Shown: positions 7,716-17,223 of the stretch, in pieces
How positions within the stretch are numbered: the stretch's first letter is position 1
Layout: each line of letters starts with the position of its first letter
Assembly (NCBI GenBank): GCA_963696875.1
Contig: CAVOLQ010000002.1
Coordinates: 62,001-126,000, forward strand
From: Albibacterium sp963696875
GTDB taxonomy: Bacteria; Bacteroidota; Bacteroidia; Sphingobacteriales; Sphingobacteriaceae
DNA length: 64,000 nt
Direction of reading: 5' to 3'
Notes under the pieces: model-generated
The model's input: only the letters and a program-made list of their open reading frames with translations
Told to the model about the DNA's origin: nothing
The model's database searches: none
Translations under genes and position numbers: made by a program

Positions 7716-8219
7716 ATGGTCAAAAATTTAACAAAAGAAGAAGTGTTTTTTGAAACTGAAAAAAGCTTAATAGGCGATGGTTTCAAGATTGTTGCTCAGG
7801 ATCAACTACGACCTTGGGGTGGTTTTTTTGTAATTGATGAGAATCAAGCCCAAGATTTTGCGAATGCTTTTTTTGAAGGCATAAGTACGCAAGATTTAAA
7901 AATTTCAGGAAAATTAAGTCCAAAGATTTTAATGGTTGCTCCTAATAGGAAACTATCTTGGCAGTATCACCATCGTCGCGCTGAAATATGGCGGGTAGTA
8001 AGCGGTACCGTAGGGGTAATCACTAGCGAAACAGATTCCGAGGGAGTGTTGAAAGAACTTAAGCCTGGCGATCAGATAAGATTGCAACAAGGAGAACGTC
8101 ATAGGTTAGTAGGTTTGGAAGGTTGGGGGGTAATTGCCGAAATTTGGCAACACACTGATAAAGAGAATCCTTCTGATGAGGACGATATAGTGAGGGTGCA
8201 GGATGATTTCGGTAGATAA
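7716..8219 (+). CDS. Phosphomannose isomerase type II-like cupin
   Basis: 167 residues. RPWGGFFVIDE near 30, then the cupin core SPKILMVAPNRKLSWQYHHRRAEIWRVVSG (shown in part) and GDQIRLQQGERHRLVG. The Q-x-H-x-x-R-x-E pattern and RPWG match the isomerase domain of type II phosphomannose isomerases, which interconvert mannose-6-phosphate and fructose-6-phosphate. Standalone cupins of this size occur in Bacteroidota. In this locus the activity would complete mannose use after GH92 and the ROK kinase. No signal peptide, so cytoplasmic. Substrate is inferred from the motif and context. Confidence 0.8.
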   Translation: MVKNLTKEEVFFETEKSLIGDGFKIVAQDQLRPWGGFFVIDENQAQDFANAFFEGISTQDLKISGKLSPKILMVAPNRKLSWQYHHRRAEIWRVVSGTVGVITSETDSEGVLKELKPGDQIRLQQGERHRLVGLEGWGVIAEIWQHTDKENPSDEDDIVRVQDDFGR

Positions 8220-8372
8220 TGGTATTTCTAGATAAACAATCAATTTTAAATAGCTTTTCTTCTATATAAGATTTTTATAGTAGAGGAGAGAAACGACAAA
8301 TTTGATAAATAGAAACAATATATTGATAAATTTATCTAAGTTTGGATTGGATAGAAAGACCTGTGATCGAAG

Positions 8373-10934
8373 ATGACAATACCTTATAAGCCTATTTGTA
8401 TATTTTTATTGTTTTTTATATTTTATCCAGAACTCACCTTTCCCGAGTCTAAAGGTTTACATTTTTCTGGACATGAGGTGGTGATGGAAAAAAGGACTTC
8501 TATTGATTTAAGTTCCCATCAAAGACTATGTTTCAATCAAGCTTTTGAATTATCTTTTGATATTTTCTTCAGTCCTAATCAAAAGGACTATTTTGGTTAT
8601 GTCTTTAGGGCTATTAATGATAATGACCATAATATTGACTTGATTTTCGATCAAAAGAAAAAATCTTTCATGTTGATATCGGGCGATGAGTTTACAGGGA
8701 TAGAATTTACTATCCCTAATACTATTTTGTTCGAAGAATGGAGTAACTTTCGAATAGTGTTCGACTTTTTAAAGGATAATATTACTTTTTATGGTCCTGA
8801 AATTCAACAAACTGCAGAGAATATAGGTTTAAAAGATTCACGCTGTTTTAGGATTGGCTTTGGCGTGAACAATTATAACAATTTCCAGACCCTTGATATA
8901 CCTAAAATGAACATCAAGGATATTAAAATTAAAGATAATGGAAAATTAAAATATTGGTGGCCACTAGAAGAGGATAAAGGCAACATTGCAATTGATAAAA
9001 TAAGTGGTAAAAAAGCTGAAATAAATAATCCTACTTGGATAAAATCGCTGCATACCAAATGGGTCTTGGAAAAGTCAATTTCAGTAAAGGGTAGCGCTAA
9101 TATAGCTTTTGATCAAAAGACGGAGAAAATTTATATCGTTAGTTCTGAGACAGTACTTTCTTATTCGGTAAATGACCAGCGCTTTGATTTGATGCCCAAT
9201 GAAAGTAAACAGCTTATTTGGCAGGGTAGCCAATCCATTACTGATAACGCTGGTACGCTCTATGGGTTTTATATTGATCAAAATAAAGTGTCTGCTTATA
9301 ACTTTGAGGATAAAAGATGGACGTCTAACTTCAACTATTCGGATACCTTGACGGAATATTGGCATGCCAATAAATTTATGTCATCAATTGATTCATCCTT
9401 GTATATTATTGGTGGCTATGGGCAATTGGAGTATAAAAACGTTATGTTTCGTTATCACATCCCAACAGGAAAATGGGAAGATTGGGAAACCAAAGGGGAA
9501 GTGTTTCAACCTAGGTACTTAGCCGCTTTAGGTACTACTCTAAATGGGGATACTGCTTATATTTTGGGTGGGTATGGGAGTTCTTCGGGGAAGCAGATTC
9601 TAGGATCAAAACATTATTATGATTTAATGCAGTATACAGTTAAGGATCGTTCTTTCAAAACGATCTCTACTTTAAAACCTAAAGACGATAATTTTGCATT
9701 CGCAAATTCTTTGGTTATTGATTCTGCTAATTTCTATGGACTGGTCTTTCCAAATAATAAGTTCAATTCTTATCTCCAATTAATTCAAGGCTCGCCTAAT
9801 TCAGCTGAATATAAGCTTGTTGGAGATAGAATTCCGTATAATTTTCATGATGTAAGTTCTTTTGCTGATCTTTTTTATGATAAAAAAAGTAAAAAGTTAA
9901 TTGCGGTTACTCTTTTTTTAAAAGACGGAAAAACAGATGTAAAAATCTATTCACTTTCTTTTCCTCCTAATTCATTAGAAGAGGTTGTTGCCGAGTCTTC
10001 CTGGACTGGCCATTGGATTCTTTTCTTAGGCTTGGGACTTATATTGTTCATTACTGGATTTGTTGTTAAAAAAAGAATTTTCAGCAAGACATCTACGTCG
10101 CCACCTAAATCAATTATTGTTCCTGAAAGAATTCGTGAAAAACCAGTTAGTGTGATATCTAGTAAGGATAAAGATAGCATAAAAACGGATTTAAAGAATG
10201 TGGATCCTAGGAATAGTATTTATGTTTTTGGAAATTTTCAAGCATTTGATAAAGAAGGCGCAGATTTTACGAAGGCTTTTACTCCTTTATTGAAGGAATT
10301 GTTTTTGCTTATTTTGCTTCATAGCTTAAGAAAGGAAAGTGGAATTTCTTCTAAAAAGTTGGACGAAATTCTGTGGTTCGAAAAATCTGCAAAGGATGCC
10401 CGGAATAATCGTTCAGTTAACATCGCCAAGCTAAGAAATATTCTGGATAAGGTGGAAGGGTGTATGTTAAATCAAGATAGCGGCTATTGGAAAATAACTT
10501 TGGATCCTAATACGGCGTTTTGTGATTACAGGCTGTTCTTATCCTTGATTAAAGAGCATGTTTCAGTAGATAAATCTTCTGTTTTAGAGTTGATGGCTAT
10601 TGTAGAACGTGGTTCAATCTTGGCAAATTGTGACTATGAATGGTTGGATCATTTTAAATCGGAAGTTTCTAATGAGGCCGTCAGTGTCTTCTTGAAAAAC
10701 GCTGCTAATTTCCCAATGGAGGACGATCCGCATTTTCATATTAAATTAGCGAATGCTATTTTCCATTTTGATCCGGTTAATGAAGAAGCGATGAGTTTTA
10801 AATGTAAGGCGCTTATCCATTTAGGTAAACATTCTCTTGCTAATGACGTTTATGAAAAGTTTTCAAAAAACTACCATCACCTATATGGTGATTCCTATGA
10901 TAAATCCTATACTGAAGTTCTTCAGTCTCTTTAA
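8373..10934 (+). CDS. Membrane-spanning SARP-like transcription regulator with kelch sensor
   Basis: 853 residues. Signal sequence (1-24); LamG/concanavalin-like part (~27-225); kelch-like region (~230-530, including IIGGYGQLEYKN and YILGGYGSS); one transmembrane helix from W544 to about 566; basic linker; winged-helix domain (614-725) with KELFLLILLHS, DARNNRSVNIAKLRNIL and YWKITLD; a C-terminal helical domain with HFDPVNEEAM, ALIHLGKHSLANDVYEKF and ELxG-like LYGDSYD, strongly like the BTAD domain of SARP activators. It probably senses sugar in the periplasm and binds DNA in the cytoplasm without a separate kinase. Likely targets are the operators at 6439 and 11150 on either side of it. Confidence 0.85.
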   Translation: MTIPYKPICIFLLFFIFYPELTFPESKGLHFSGHEVVMEKRTSIDLSSHQRLCFNQAFELSFDIFFSPNQKDYFGYVFRAINDNDHNIDLIFDQKKKSFMLISGDEFTGIEFTIPNTILFEEWSNFRIVFDFLKDNITFYGPEIQQTAENIGLKDSRCFRIGFGVNNYNNFQTLDIPKMNIKDIKIKDNGKLKYWWPLEEDKGNIAIDKISGKKAEINNPTWIKSLHTKWVLEKSISVKGSANIAFDQKTEKIYIVSSETVLSYSVNDQRFDLMPNESKQLIWQGSQSITDNAGTLYGFYIDQNKVSAYNFEDKRWTSNFNYSDTLTEYWHANKFMSSIDSSLYIIGGYGQLEYKNVMFRYHIPTGKWEDWETKGEVFQPRYLAALGTTLNGDTAYILGGYGSSSGKQILGSKHYYDLMQYTVKDRSFKTISTLKPKDDNFAFANSLVIDSANFYGLVFPNNKFNSYLQLIQGSPNSAEYKLVGDRIPYNFHDVSSFADLFYDKKSKKLIAVTLFLKDGKTDVKIYSLSFPPNSLEEVVAESSWTGHWILFLGLGLILFITGFVVKKRIFSKTSTSPPKSIIVPERIREKPVSVISSKDKDSIKTDLKNVDPRNSIYVFGNFQAFDKEGADFTKAFTPLLKELFLLILLHSLRKESGISSKKLDEILWFEKSAKDARNNRSVNIAKLRNILDKVEGCMLNQDSGYWKITLDPNTAFCDYRLFLSLIKEHVSVDKSSVLELMAIVERGSILANCDYEWLDHFKSEVSNEAVSVFLKNAANFPMEDDPHFHIKLANAIFHFDPVNEEAMSFKCKALIHLGKHSLANDVYEKFSKNYHHLYGDSYDKSYTEVLQSL

Positions 10935-11306
10935 ATACCCCAAGCTCTTTTGTATTCACATTGATTAAATGATTATCGCCTCCTTATTGATGTAGAATTA
11001 ATCTTGAATCTTTTTTTAGCCACATGATTTTGTCAGATCTCGAATGGAATTTTCAATTGCGCAAAATTTTTCAAATGATTTTGGATTATTTCATTGTGTT
11101 TGTAGAACTCACGATGGAAATGTGAAATATTTAATCAATTAAATAGTAATTAATAGATTTTTAATAGATTATTAATGCCCTCCACATAGTTTAGTGAACG
11201 AATTATAGCAATACATATACGCATGGGATGTATTTTATTTTGCATGGATTAAATGATGAATAATAAAAAGTAAAAAATAAACCGAATGAAAATCTAATAA
11301 TAAACT
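10935..11306 (+). promoter_or_regulatory. Regulatory intergenic region before susC
   Basis: No gene is visible in these 372 bp. The central part holds the operator/promoter candidate (11150-11194). The ~110-nt leader after it is A-rich, with no clear hairpin. Confidence 0.6.
11150..11194 (+). promoter_or_regulatory. SARP-type operator/promoter candidate, copy 2
   Basis: TTAATAG (11150), TTAATAG (11161) and TTAATGC (11172) are spaced exactly 11 bp. An 8-bp gap follows, then TAGTTTAG at 11187-11194. Over about 47 bp it matches 6438-6484 with roughly ten mismatches, and spacing is fully conserved. It precedes the PUL1 susC by about 112 bp and probably drives the operon 11307-26113. Confidence 0.72.
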
Positions 11307-14300
11307 ATGAAACACTTTAACTATTTAATGATTTTGATTTTTCTACTTCCGCTGGGTCTTTTTGCTCAGCAAAGGAGTATTACAGGAACGGTCACTGACG
11401 CACTAGACGGTTCGCCGTTGCCCGGTGTAAGTATTCGGACAGTTTCAGCTACGCAGGAGAGCTCGAATGCGGTTACGAATGCTCAAGGTGAATATACCAT
11501 TTCAGTTCCTAGCGATGCGCAAGTGCTAACTTTTACTTTCCTGGGAATGGAAGCTCATACTGAGAATATCGGAGAAAGAACTACAATAAATGTAAAGATG
11601 TCTTCCGGTGATACGCATTTATCGGATGTTGTAGTAACCGCATTGGGAGTGAAAAGGGAGGCCCGAAGTTTAAGTTATGCCCGTCAGGGGATGGATGTTT
11701 CGACAATGACCGAGGCTCCAACCTCAAATATTGTTACTTCGTTGTCAGGCCGAGTGGCGGGAGTACAGATTACGCCGCCTTCTACTACAACTGGTTCTGC
11801 CAGAGTCGTTATTCGTGGTAACAACTCCATCACGGGCAATAATCAGCCTCTTTTTGTAATTGATGGTATTCCTGTGGATAATGAAGCCGGGGATAGCCGC
11901 GTTAGTGCAACTTCTAATCATGACAACTTAGATTACGGAAATATTGCAGGAGATATCAATCCAGAAGATATAGAAAGTATTGAGATTCTTAAAGGCCCCA
12001 ATGCTGCTGCATTATATGGTTCTCGGGCCGCTAATGGCGTGGTATTGATAACAACGAAAAGATCCGACGGCGAAAGATTTAAGGTTTCTCTAAGTTCGAA
12101 TTCTACTTTTGAACGGATATCCGAATATCCAGCCTTGCAAAATATGTTTGGCGCAGGAAATAGTTTTAAATTGGAAGGATCAGGATCAACTAATAATCCG
12201 GAAAGAATACCCGATTTAGGGGTTTACTACCGTAGTTGGGGACCTTTGATGATGGGTCAGCCGGTTATCAGTATTAATGGTACACCAAAGCTATATTTAC
12301 CACAACCGGATAATGTTGATGAGTTTTATCAAACGGCTAATATGTTTATTAATTCCCTGGCAATCGATGGAGGAAATAAACTTAATAATTATCGCTTTTC
12401 ATACACGAATTATTATGGGAATAGCGTTGTAGGTGGGATCAATATAAATAAAAGACATAATGCGAATATCCGAGTATTTAATACGTTTAATAAATGGTTG
12501 GATTTAGACTCTAAACTTTCATTTAATGAAAATACCGTCACGAACAGACAGTACATGAATGGTAGTAATAGGAATCCGATGTACCAATACGCATTTATGG
12601 TAAGAGATGATCAAGTGTCTGAATTCAGGGATTATAAAGATGCGTATGGAAATGAGATTAATACGCATCGAGAATTCTCTAATCCATATTGGTTAATTAA
12701 TGAAAACCCAAATGAGGATACTAAAAGCCAGTTGCGTGGTGCCTTCAATGCAAACGCACAATTAAAAGATTGGTTAAGGTTAACAGCAAAAGTTGGAACT
12801 GAGATGTATTGGGTTAATGGGTATACTTTTAATAATAAAGGTGCCGTAGCTGACCCAACTGGAAGGATGACAACACAAAATAACAGTTTATCTAGTTTAA
12901 ATGCTGATCTCGTACTTTTTGCAGATAATAATTTTAAGGATTTTTCCATAAATTCTTTTATTGGTCTTGGTCGTTTTCACACTAAAAACTCAAAAAATTC
13001 TCAAAGAATTAATTCTCTAATTCAAGCTGGTTTAAGGAATTTATCGAATTCGAATGAACCACCTATTGTTAGCCAATTTTCCTCAAGAAAAATCATTAAC
13101 TCTGTTTATGGTTCAACCTCCATTGGGTATAAAAACTATTTATATTTAGATATCACAGGCAGAAACGATTGGTCTTCTACTTTGCCTGCCGCACATAATT
13201 CCTATTTCTATCCTTCTGTTGGAACTTCATTTGTATTCAGCGATGCCTTTCCAAGTCTAAAAAACAATTTCTTTTCTTTTGGGAAAGTCAGGGCTTCCTA
13301 TGCTATTGTTGGAAATGATACTAGTCCTTATCAATTAATACCTGTTTATTCCTTTAATGGTATTTACAATGGACAGGCTTATGCTGAGCTATCATCAACT
13401 TTGTTTAATCCTGATTTAAAGCCTGAGAAAACCCGCTCTCAAGAGTACGGAATAGATTTGGGTTTTTTAAAGAATCGTTTATCTTTTGATGCTACTTACT
13501 ACAATACTTCCACAGTTAATCAAATAATCACAGCACAAGTAACCCCAACAAGTGGTTATAGCCGCAGGTATTTTAATGCTGGTGAAATTTCTAATTGGGG
13601 AACGGAGTTAGCATTGTCTGGAACTCCCGTTAAGAAGAAAGATTTTTCATGGAGTGTTGTTGCGAACTATGCAAAGAATAATTCGAAAGTGCTTAGTTTA
13701 ATTGAAGGAGTAGACAGTTTTCAGTTAAATGCAATGAGTATCGGTGTATTTGCTGAGGTCGGAATGCCTTATGGCATTTTAAGAGGCGATGGCTGGAAAA
13801 GGGATGAGCAAGGACGCAAGCTTGTATCTGCGGATGGAAAACCTATTATTGAAGCTAATCAATACTTAGGGAATTCTTTGCCAGATTGGACCGGTGGTTT
13901 AAGCAACTCATTTAAATATAAAAATTTCAATTTAAGCTTTTTGGTGGATATAAGATCTGGAGGGGAGTTTATTTCTGGAACTTATAGAAGAGGCTATACT
14001 TCTGGTGCGAGAATAGAAACCCTTGAAGGACGAGAAGATTATTACTTACATAGTTATATTTATGGAGAATCGACCGCAAATCTTCAAGGTGGTTCGATCC
14101 ATAAAGATGCTTTTTTTGAAGACGGAACACCTAATAACGTCTACTTGACACCACAATCAAATGGATCGTCTAATGCGTATTCTGAATCTGTTTTTGATGC
14201 ATCGTATGTGAAACTAAGAGAAACTGTTATCAGTTACAATTTGCCTTCTGCTTTATTGAGGAAGACTTTTGTGTCAAACGCCAAAGTTTCTCTTTCTGGA

Positions 14301-14444
14301 AGAAACCTATGGAACATCTATAAAAATTCTCCAATTGGAATTGATCCTGAAGCAAGTGTTACCTCCGGGAATGGCCAAGGAATCGAGAACGGTTCACTGC
14401 CGCCAATAACTTCATTTGGTTTAGATATAAAATTAACTTTTTAA
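11307..14444 (+). CDS. SusC/RagA-type TonB-dependent outer-membrane transporter (PUL1)
   Basis: 1045 residues. The signal peptide ends LFAQ. A CarboxypepD_reg-like domain follows (ITGTVTDALDGSPLPGVS, ~25-105), then a TonB-box/plug region with SGRVAGVQI, VIRGNNSI and PLFVIDGIPV (~115-250), the PEDIESIEILKGPNAAALYGSRAANGVVLITTK signature (shown whole only by its ends), and a beta barrel ending FGLDIKLTF. It imports oligosaccharides across the outer membrane with SusD as lid. It starts a nine-gene operon with short gaps. The N-terminus lacks an STN domain, which agrees with control by the membrane regulator rather than by sigma/FecR signalling. Confidence 0.95.
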   Translation: MKHFNYLMILIFLLPLGLFAQQRSITGTVTDALDGSPLPGVSIRTVSATQESSNAVTNAQGEYTISVPSDAQVLTFTFLGMEAHTENIGERTTINVKMSSGDTHLSDVVVTALGVKREARSLSYARQGMDVSTMTEAPTSNIVTSLSGRVAGVQITPPSTTTGSARVVIRGNNSITGNNQPLFVIDGIPVDNEAGDSRVSATSNHDNLDYGNIAGDINPEDIESIEILKGPNAAALYGSRAANGVVLITTKRSDGERFKVSLSSNSTFERISEYPALQNMFGAGNSFKLEGSGSTNNPERIPDLGVYYRSWGPLMMGQPVISINGTPKLYLPQPDNVDEFYQTANMFINSLAIDGGNKLNNYRFSYTNYYGNSVVGGININKRHNANIRVFNTFNKWLDLDSKLSFNENTVTNRQYMNGSNRNPMYQYAFMVRDDQVSEFRDYKDAYGNEINTHREFSNPYWLINENPNEDTKSQLRGAFNANAQLKDWLRLTAKVGTEMYWVNGYTFNNKGAVADPTGRMTTQNNSLSSLNADLVLFADNNFKDFSINSFIGLGRFHTKNSKNSQRINSLIQAGLRNLSNSNEPPIVSQFSSRKIINSVYGSTSIGYKNYLYLDITGRNDWSSTLPAAHNSYFYPSVGTSFVFSDAFPSLKNNFFSFGKVRASYAIVGNDTSPYQLIPVYSFNGIYNGQAYAELSSTLFNPDLKPEKTRSQEYGIDLGFLKNRLSFDATYYNTSTVNQIITAQVTPTSGYSRRYFNAGEISNWGTELALSGTPVKKKDFSWSVVANYAKNNSKVLSLIEGVDSFQLNAMSIGVFAEVGMPYGILRGDGWKRDEQGRKLVSADGKPIIEANQYLGNSLPDWTGGLSNSFKYKNFNLSFLVDIRSGGEFISGTYRRGYTSGARIETLEGREDYYLHSYIYGESTANLQGGSIHKDAFFEDGTPNNVYLTPQSNGSSNAYSESVFDASYVKLRETVISYNLPSALLRKTFVSNAKVSLSGRNLWNIYKNSPIGIDPEASVTSGNGQGIENGSLPPITSFGLDIKLTF

Positions 14445-14453
14445 GTAATAGAT

Positions 14454-16064
14454 ATGAAACGTTATAAAAATTATTTAATGCTAATTCTTGTATTTGCAGT
14501 AAGCTTTAGTTCTTGCACAAAAGAGTTAGAAACCGCGAACATTAATCCAAATAATCCTGAAAGTGTAAGTCCGGAGTACTTGTTGAACACTTCCATTTTT
14601 AATACGATTAACTTGTTTGGAGGTAAAATGAGTCGTGAATTGTTTTCGCATTATTCTAATTATGCATCAGTGGGAGGAGGGCAATTCCAAAGGTATTCAA
14701 TTTATCCTTCTGGCAATAGCTCCTATTGGCAATCTGCATACGTGTCCTGCTTGCAGCCATTAAACCAGATCAAACTCTTGTATAAGGATGATCCTGCATT
14801 TCAAAATAGAGTTTTAATAGCAGAAATATTTGAAGCTTATGTTTTCTCTAATCTAGTGGCTATATGGGGAAGTGTTCCCAAGTCCTTTGCTTTAACGGGG
14901 GAAGTGTATATCGATTATGATAAAGAAGAGGATATTTATCATGATTTAATGGAAACTTTGAAGTCTGCATCAGCTAACCTTGATTTAAAAGGTGACACCT
15001 ATGTTGGCACTGCCGACGCGGTGTATGGTGGAGATTTAGCAAAATGGAAAAAGTTTGCAAATACTTTACGCTTACGATTGGCTGTACAAATAGGGAATGC
15101 AGATCCAATTACTGCCCAAAAAGTTGCTACTGAGGTAATGGCCGATGAAGGCAATACGATCATGAATTTGAATGAAACAGCCAAGGCTTCTTGGGGCATA
15201 AGTTCTACCGACTGGAGTTATTTATACGATTATAATATTGTTGGTTCAAGTGCAAACGCTTCGAGTTTAATGGTGATTAGCGAATCACTGGTACAGCATA
15301 TGTTGCCGTACGGCGATCCTAGATTAGCAGTTTATGCTAAACCAGCAGCTAATGGGCCATATAAAGGACAATATTGGGGCGAGCCGAAAGCCACACAATT
15401 ACCTAGCGGTGTTAACATTTCTGATAATCCGCATTCTCCTTTGGGAAAAACAGATTATTCAATGTTTGGAGATTTCTTTACCAAGCCAGATGCTGAATAT
15501 GTACTCGTTTCTCTAGAGGAAGCCAATTTCCTTAAAGCTGAAATAGCTTTAAAAGGATGGGGTGGTTCAAAATCAGCTGAGCAATATTATAATGATGGAA
15601 TCAGTGCATCTTTAAGAAAGCACAATATTAGTAACACTGACATTGAAGATTACTTGAATACACCGGGTATTAAATGGGAAACTGTTGTCGATACTACGGG
15701 TAGACAATCAGAATTTGCCGACTTTATAGGAATCACAAGCAGTGCGATATTAGAAAAGGATCCATACAAACAAATTGTTATGCAGAGTTGGATTGCAGGT
15801 TTTTTCAATCCGATGGATGCTTGGACATTAATCAGAAGAAGCCAAGTTTTGGAATTTCCCCCGCATTTTAATCCAGATGGAGGTGAAGGAGGTAGTGTAG
15901 GTTATGCGTATATTCCTCAAAGAATGATCTATCCAGCTGTGGAGTATCAGGTCAATTCTGCGGCGCTGAATAAAGCACTGTCTTGGCTAAATGGGCCCGA
16001 TGAATTAAAAACAAAATTGTGGTTTGCATTACCTACCAAAAAGAACGCATTCTTACCTGAATAA
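14454..16064 (+). CDS. SusD-like nutrient-binding lipoprotein, SusD_2 type (PUL1)
   Basis: 536 residues, 9 bp after susC. Lipoprotein signal FAVSFSSC with cleavage before the cysteine; NINPNNPESVSPEYLLN is typical of the SusD-like_2 branch (SusD/RagB family). It has helical repeat segments such as AEIFEAYVFSNLVAIWGSVP and WKKFANTLRLRLAVQI, and the C-terminal QRMIYPAVEYQVN. It is surface exposed, binding glycan and closing the SusC barrel. Its stop is followed by a long inverted repeat at 16078-16121. Confidence 0.93.
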   Translation: MKRYKNYLMLILVFAVSFSSCTKELETANINPNNPESVSPEYLLNTSIFNTINLFGGKMSRELFSHYSNYASVGGGQFQRYSIYPSGNSSYWQSAYVSCLQPLNQIKLLYKDDPAFQNRVLIAEIFEAYVFSNLVAIWGSVPKSFALTGEVYIDYDKEEDIYHDLMETLKSASANLDLKGDTYVGTADAVYGGDLAKWKKFANTLRLRLAVQIGNADPITAQKVATEVMADEGNTIMNLNETAKASWGISSTDWSYLYDYNIVGSSANASSLMVISESLVQHMLPYGDPRLAVYAKPAANGPYKGQYWGEPKATQLPSGVNISDNPHSPLGKTDYSMFGDFFTKPDAEYVLVSLEEANFLKAEIALKGWGGSKSAEQYYNDGISASLRKHNISNTDIEDYLNTPGIKWETVVDTTGRQSEFADFIGITSSAILEKDPYKQIVMQSWIAGFFNPMDAWTLIRRSQVLEFPPHFNPDGGEGGSVGYAYIPQRMIYPAVEYQVNSAALNKALSWLNGPDELKTKLWFALPTKKNAFLPE

Positions 16065-16077
16065 TGAACTAATGTAG

Positions 16078-16121
16078 AAATCATCGGCTGTTTCTGAAAG
16101 GAATGAATCGGCTGATGATTT
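16078..16121 (+). terminator. Inverted repeat after susD (PUL1)
   Basis: AAATCATCGGCTG pairs with TCGGCTGATGATTT across a ~16-nt loop, allowing G-U pairs. There is no U-run after it. Placed between susD and the enzyme genes, it may be a partial terminator or an RNA-stability element that lets SusCD exceed downstream expression. Confidence 0.55.
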
Positions 16122-16146
16122 ATGAATTTTATAATAGTAAATTGAA

Positions 16147-17202
16147 ATGAAAAAAATAGTAATTTATATACTTTGCATAGGAGCGTTGGTTTCGTGCAAA
16201 AAGGAAACTCAGCTGCCTGATGTTGAGAAATACAAGTATGATATTCCGGCTGTTAAATTAACAAGCGACGCTCGAGTGGGGGCTTATTATTCTAATTATT
16301 CGTCTTCCGACTGGAATAAGGAACATTCAGATGTTTCTTTGATTGGGAAACCTTATAATGCCGTAACGGATGAAAGTGTTTTTCCGAAACAATTGTCTTG
16401 GGCGGATGAGGCTGGAGTGGATTACCTGATTCTTAAGTGGAATGCTTCGTCTACTGATAATTCATTGTTAAATGCATTTGTAAAGGGGCGCACAACACAA
16501 AATGTTAAGATGGTTATTGATTATAATACCGCTCATCTTAATGCATCGAATGCTTCCCCACTCGAAGGAGCAATTCTACAAAAGATGGTCGATGAAATGA
16601 AGGTTTTAATTGATCAACATATCTCTAAAGATTATTATTATACGATTGATAATAGACCGGTAATCCTTTTAACGCCAATCAATTTGTCCTCTTCTCGCTT
16701 ATTAAGTATCGATTATAAAATGGTTACCGAAACATTAAGAGAGGAGATGAAAAAGGAAGGCGTGGATCCCTTCTTTATTGGGGAGCTTACCACGGGCTGG
16801 ACGGCTCCAGTTAATTTTAATTCGGATGCTTTGGCATCTATGGATGCTATTGTTCTAACTAATTGGAATACGGCAGACTTCGATCGTTGGTGGGCATTTT
16901 ATAGTTTTAGTGACTTGAACTGGCAGAATTGGAAAAATACCCTGGAAAACTATAATGTTGAGTTTGTTCCCTGTATTTTCCCTGGATATGATGAACCTAG
17001 CGCGCCAACCCAAAGGGTCATAGAAAGAACGGAAAAGAATTATGTGGATTATATTAATGTTGCAAAACGTAACATGGGGAAAAACAAGCTAGTGATTATT
17101 AATTCATGGAACGATTTTTCAAGAGGTACTGCATTAGAGCCTTCCGTGAACTTCGATAAGCAGTTTTTAGGGATTACCAAACGGGAATTTAAAGTCAATT
17201 AA
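16147..17202 (+). CDS. GH71/99-like lipoprotein, putative endo-mannosidase family
   Basis: 351 residues with lipoprotein signal LCIGALVSCKK. GAYYSNYSSSDW near 52, PKQLSWADEAGVDYLILKWNAS near 82, VKMVIDYNT, and the later FVPCIFPGYDEP and VIINSWNDFSRGTALEPS match the (beta/alpha)8 fold of GH99 and GH99-like proteins. In these the WNDFSRGTALEP-type motif lies near the active site. GH99 enzymes are endo-alpha-mannosidases/mannanases, and in Bacteroides thetaiotaomicron they work on yeast mannan with GH92. Exact specificity cannot be read. Surface location is likely from the lipoprotein signal. Confidence 0.72.
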   Translation: MKKIVIYILCIGALVSCKKETQLPDVEKYKYDIPAVKLTSDARVGAYYSNYSSSDWNKEHSDVSLIGKPYNAVTDESVFPKQLSWADEAGVDYLILKWNASSTDNSLLNAFVKGRTTQNVKMVIDYNTAHLNASNASPLEGAILQKMVDEMKVLIDQHISKDYYYTIDNRPVILLTPINLSSSRLLSIDYKMVTETLREEMKKEGVDPFFIGELTTGWTAPVNFNSDALASMDAIVLTNWNTADFDRWWAFYSFSDLNWQNWKNTLENYNVEFVPCIFPGYDEPSAPTQRVIERTEKNYVDYINVAKRNMGKNKLVIINSWNDFSRGTALEPSVNFDKQFLGITKREFKVN

Positions 17203-17223
17203 ATTTAACACTGAATATTGTTT

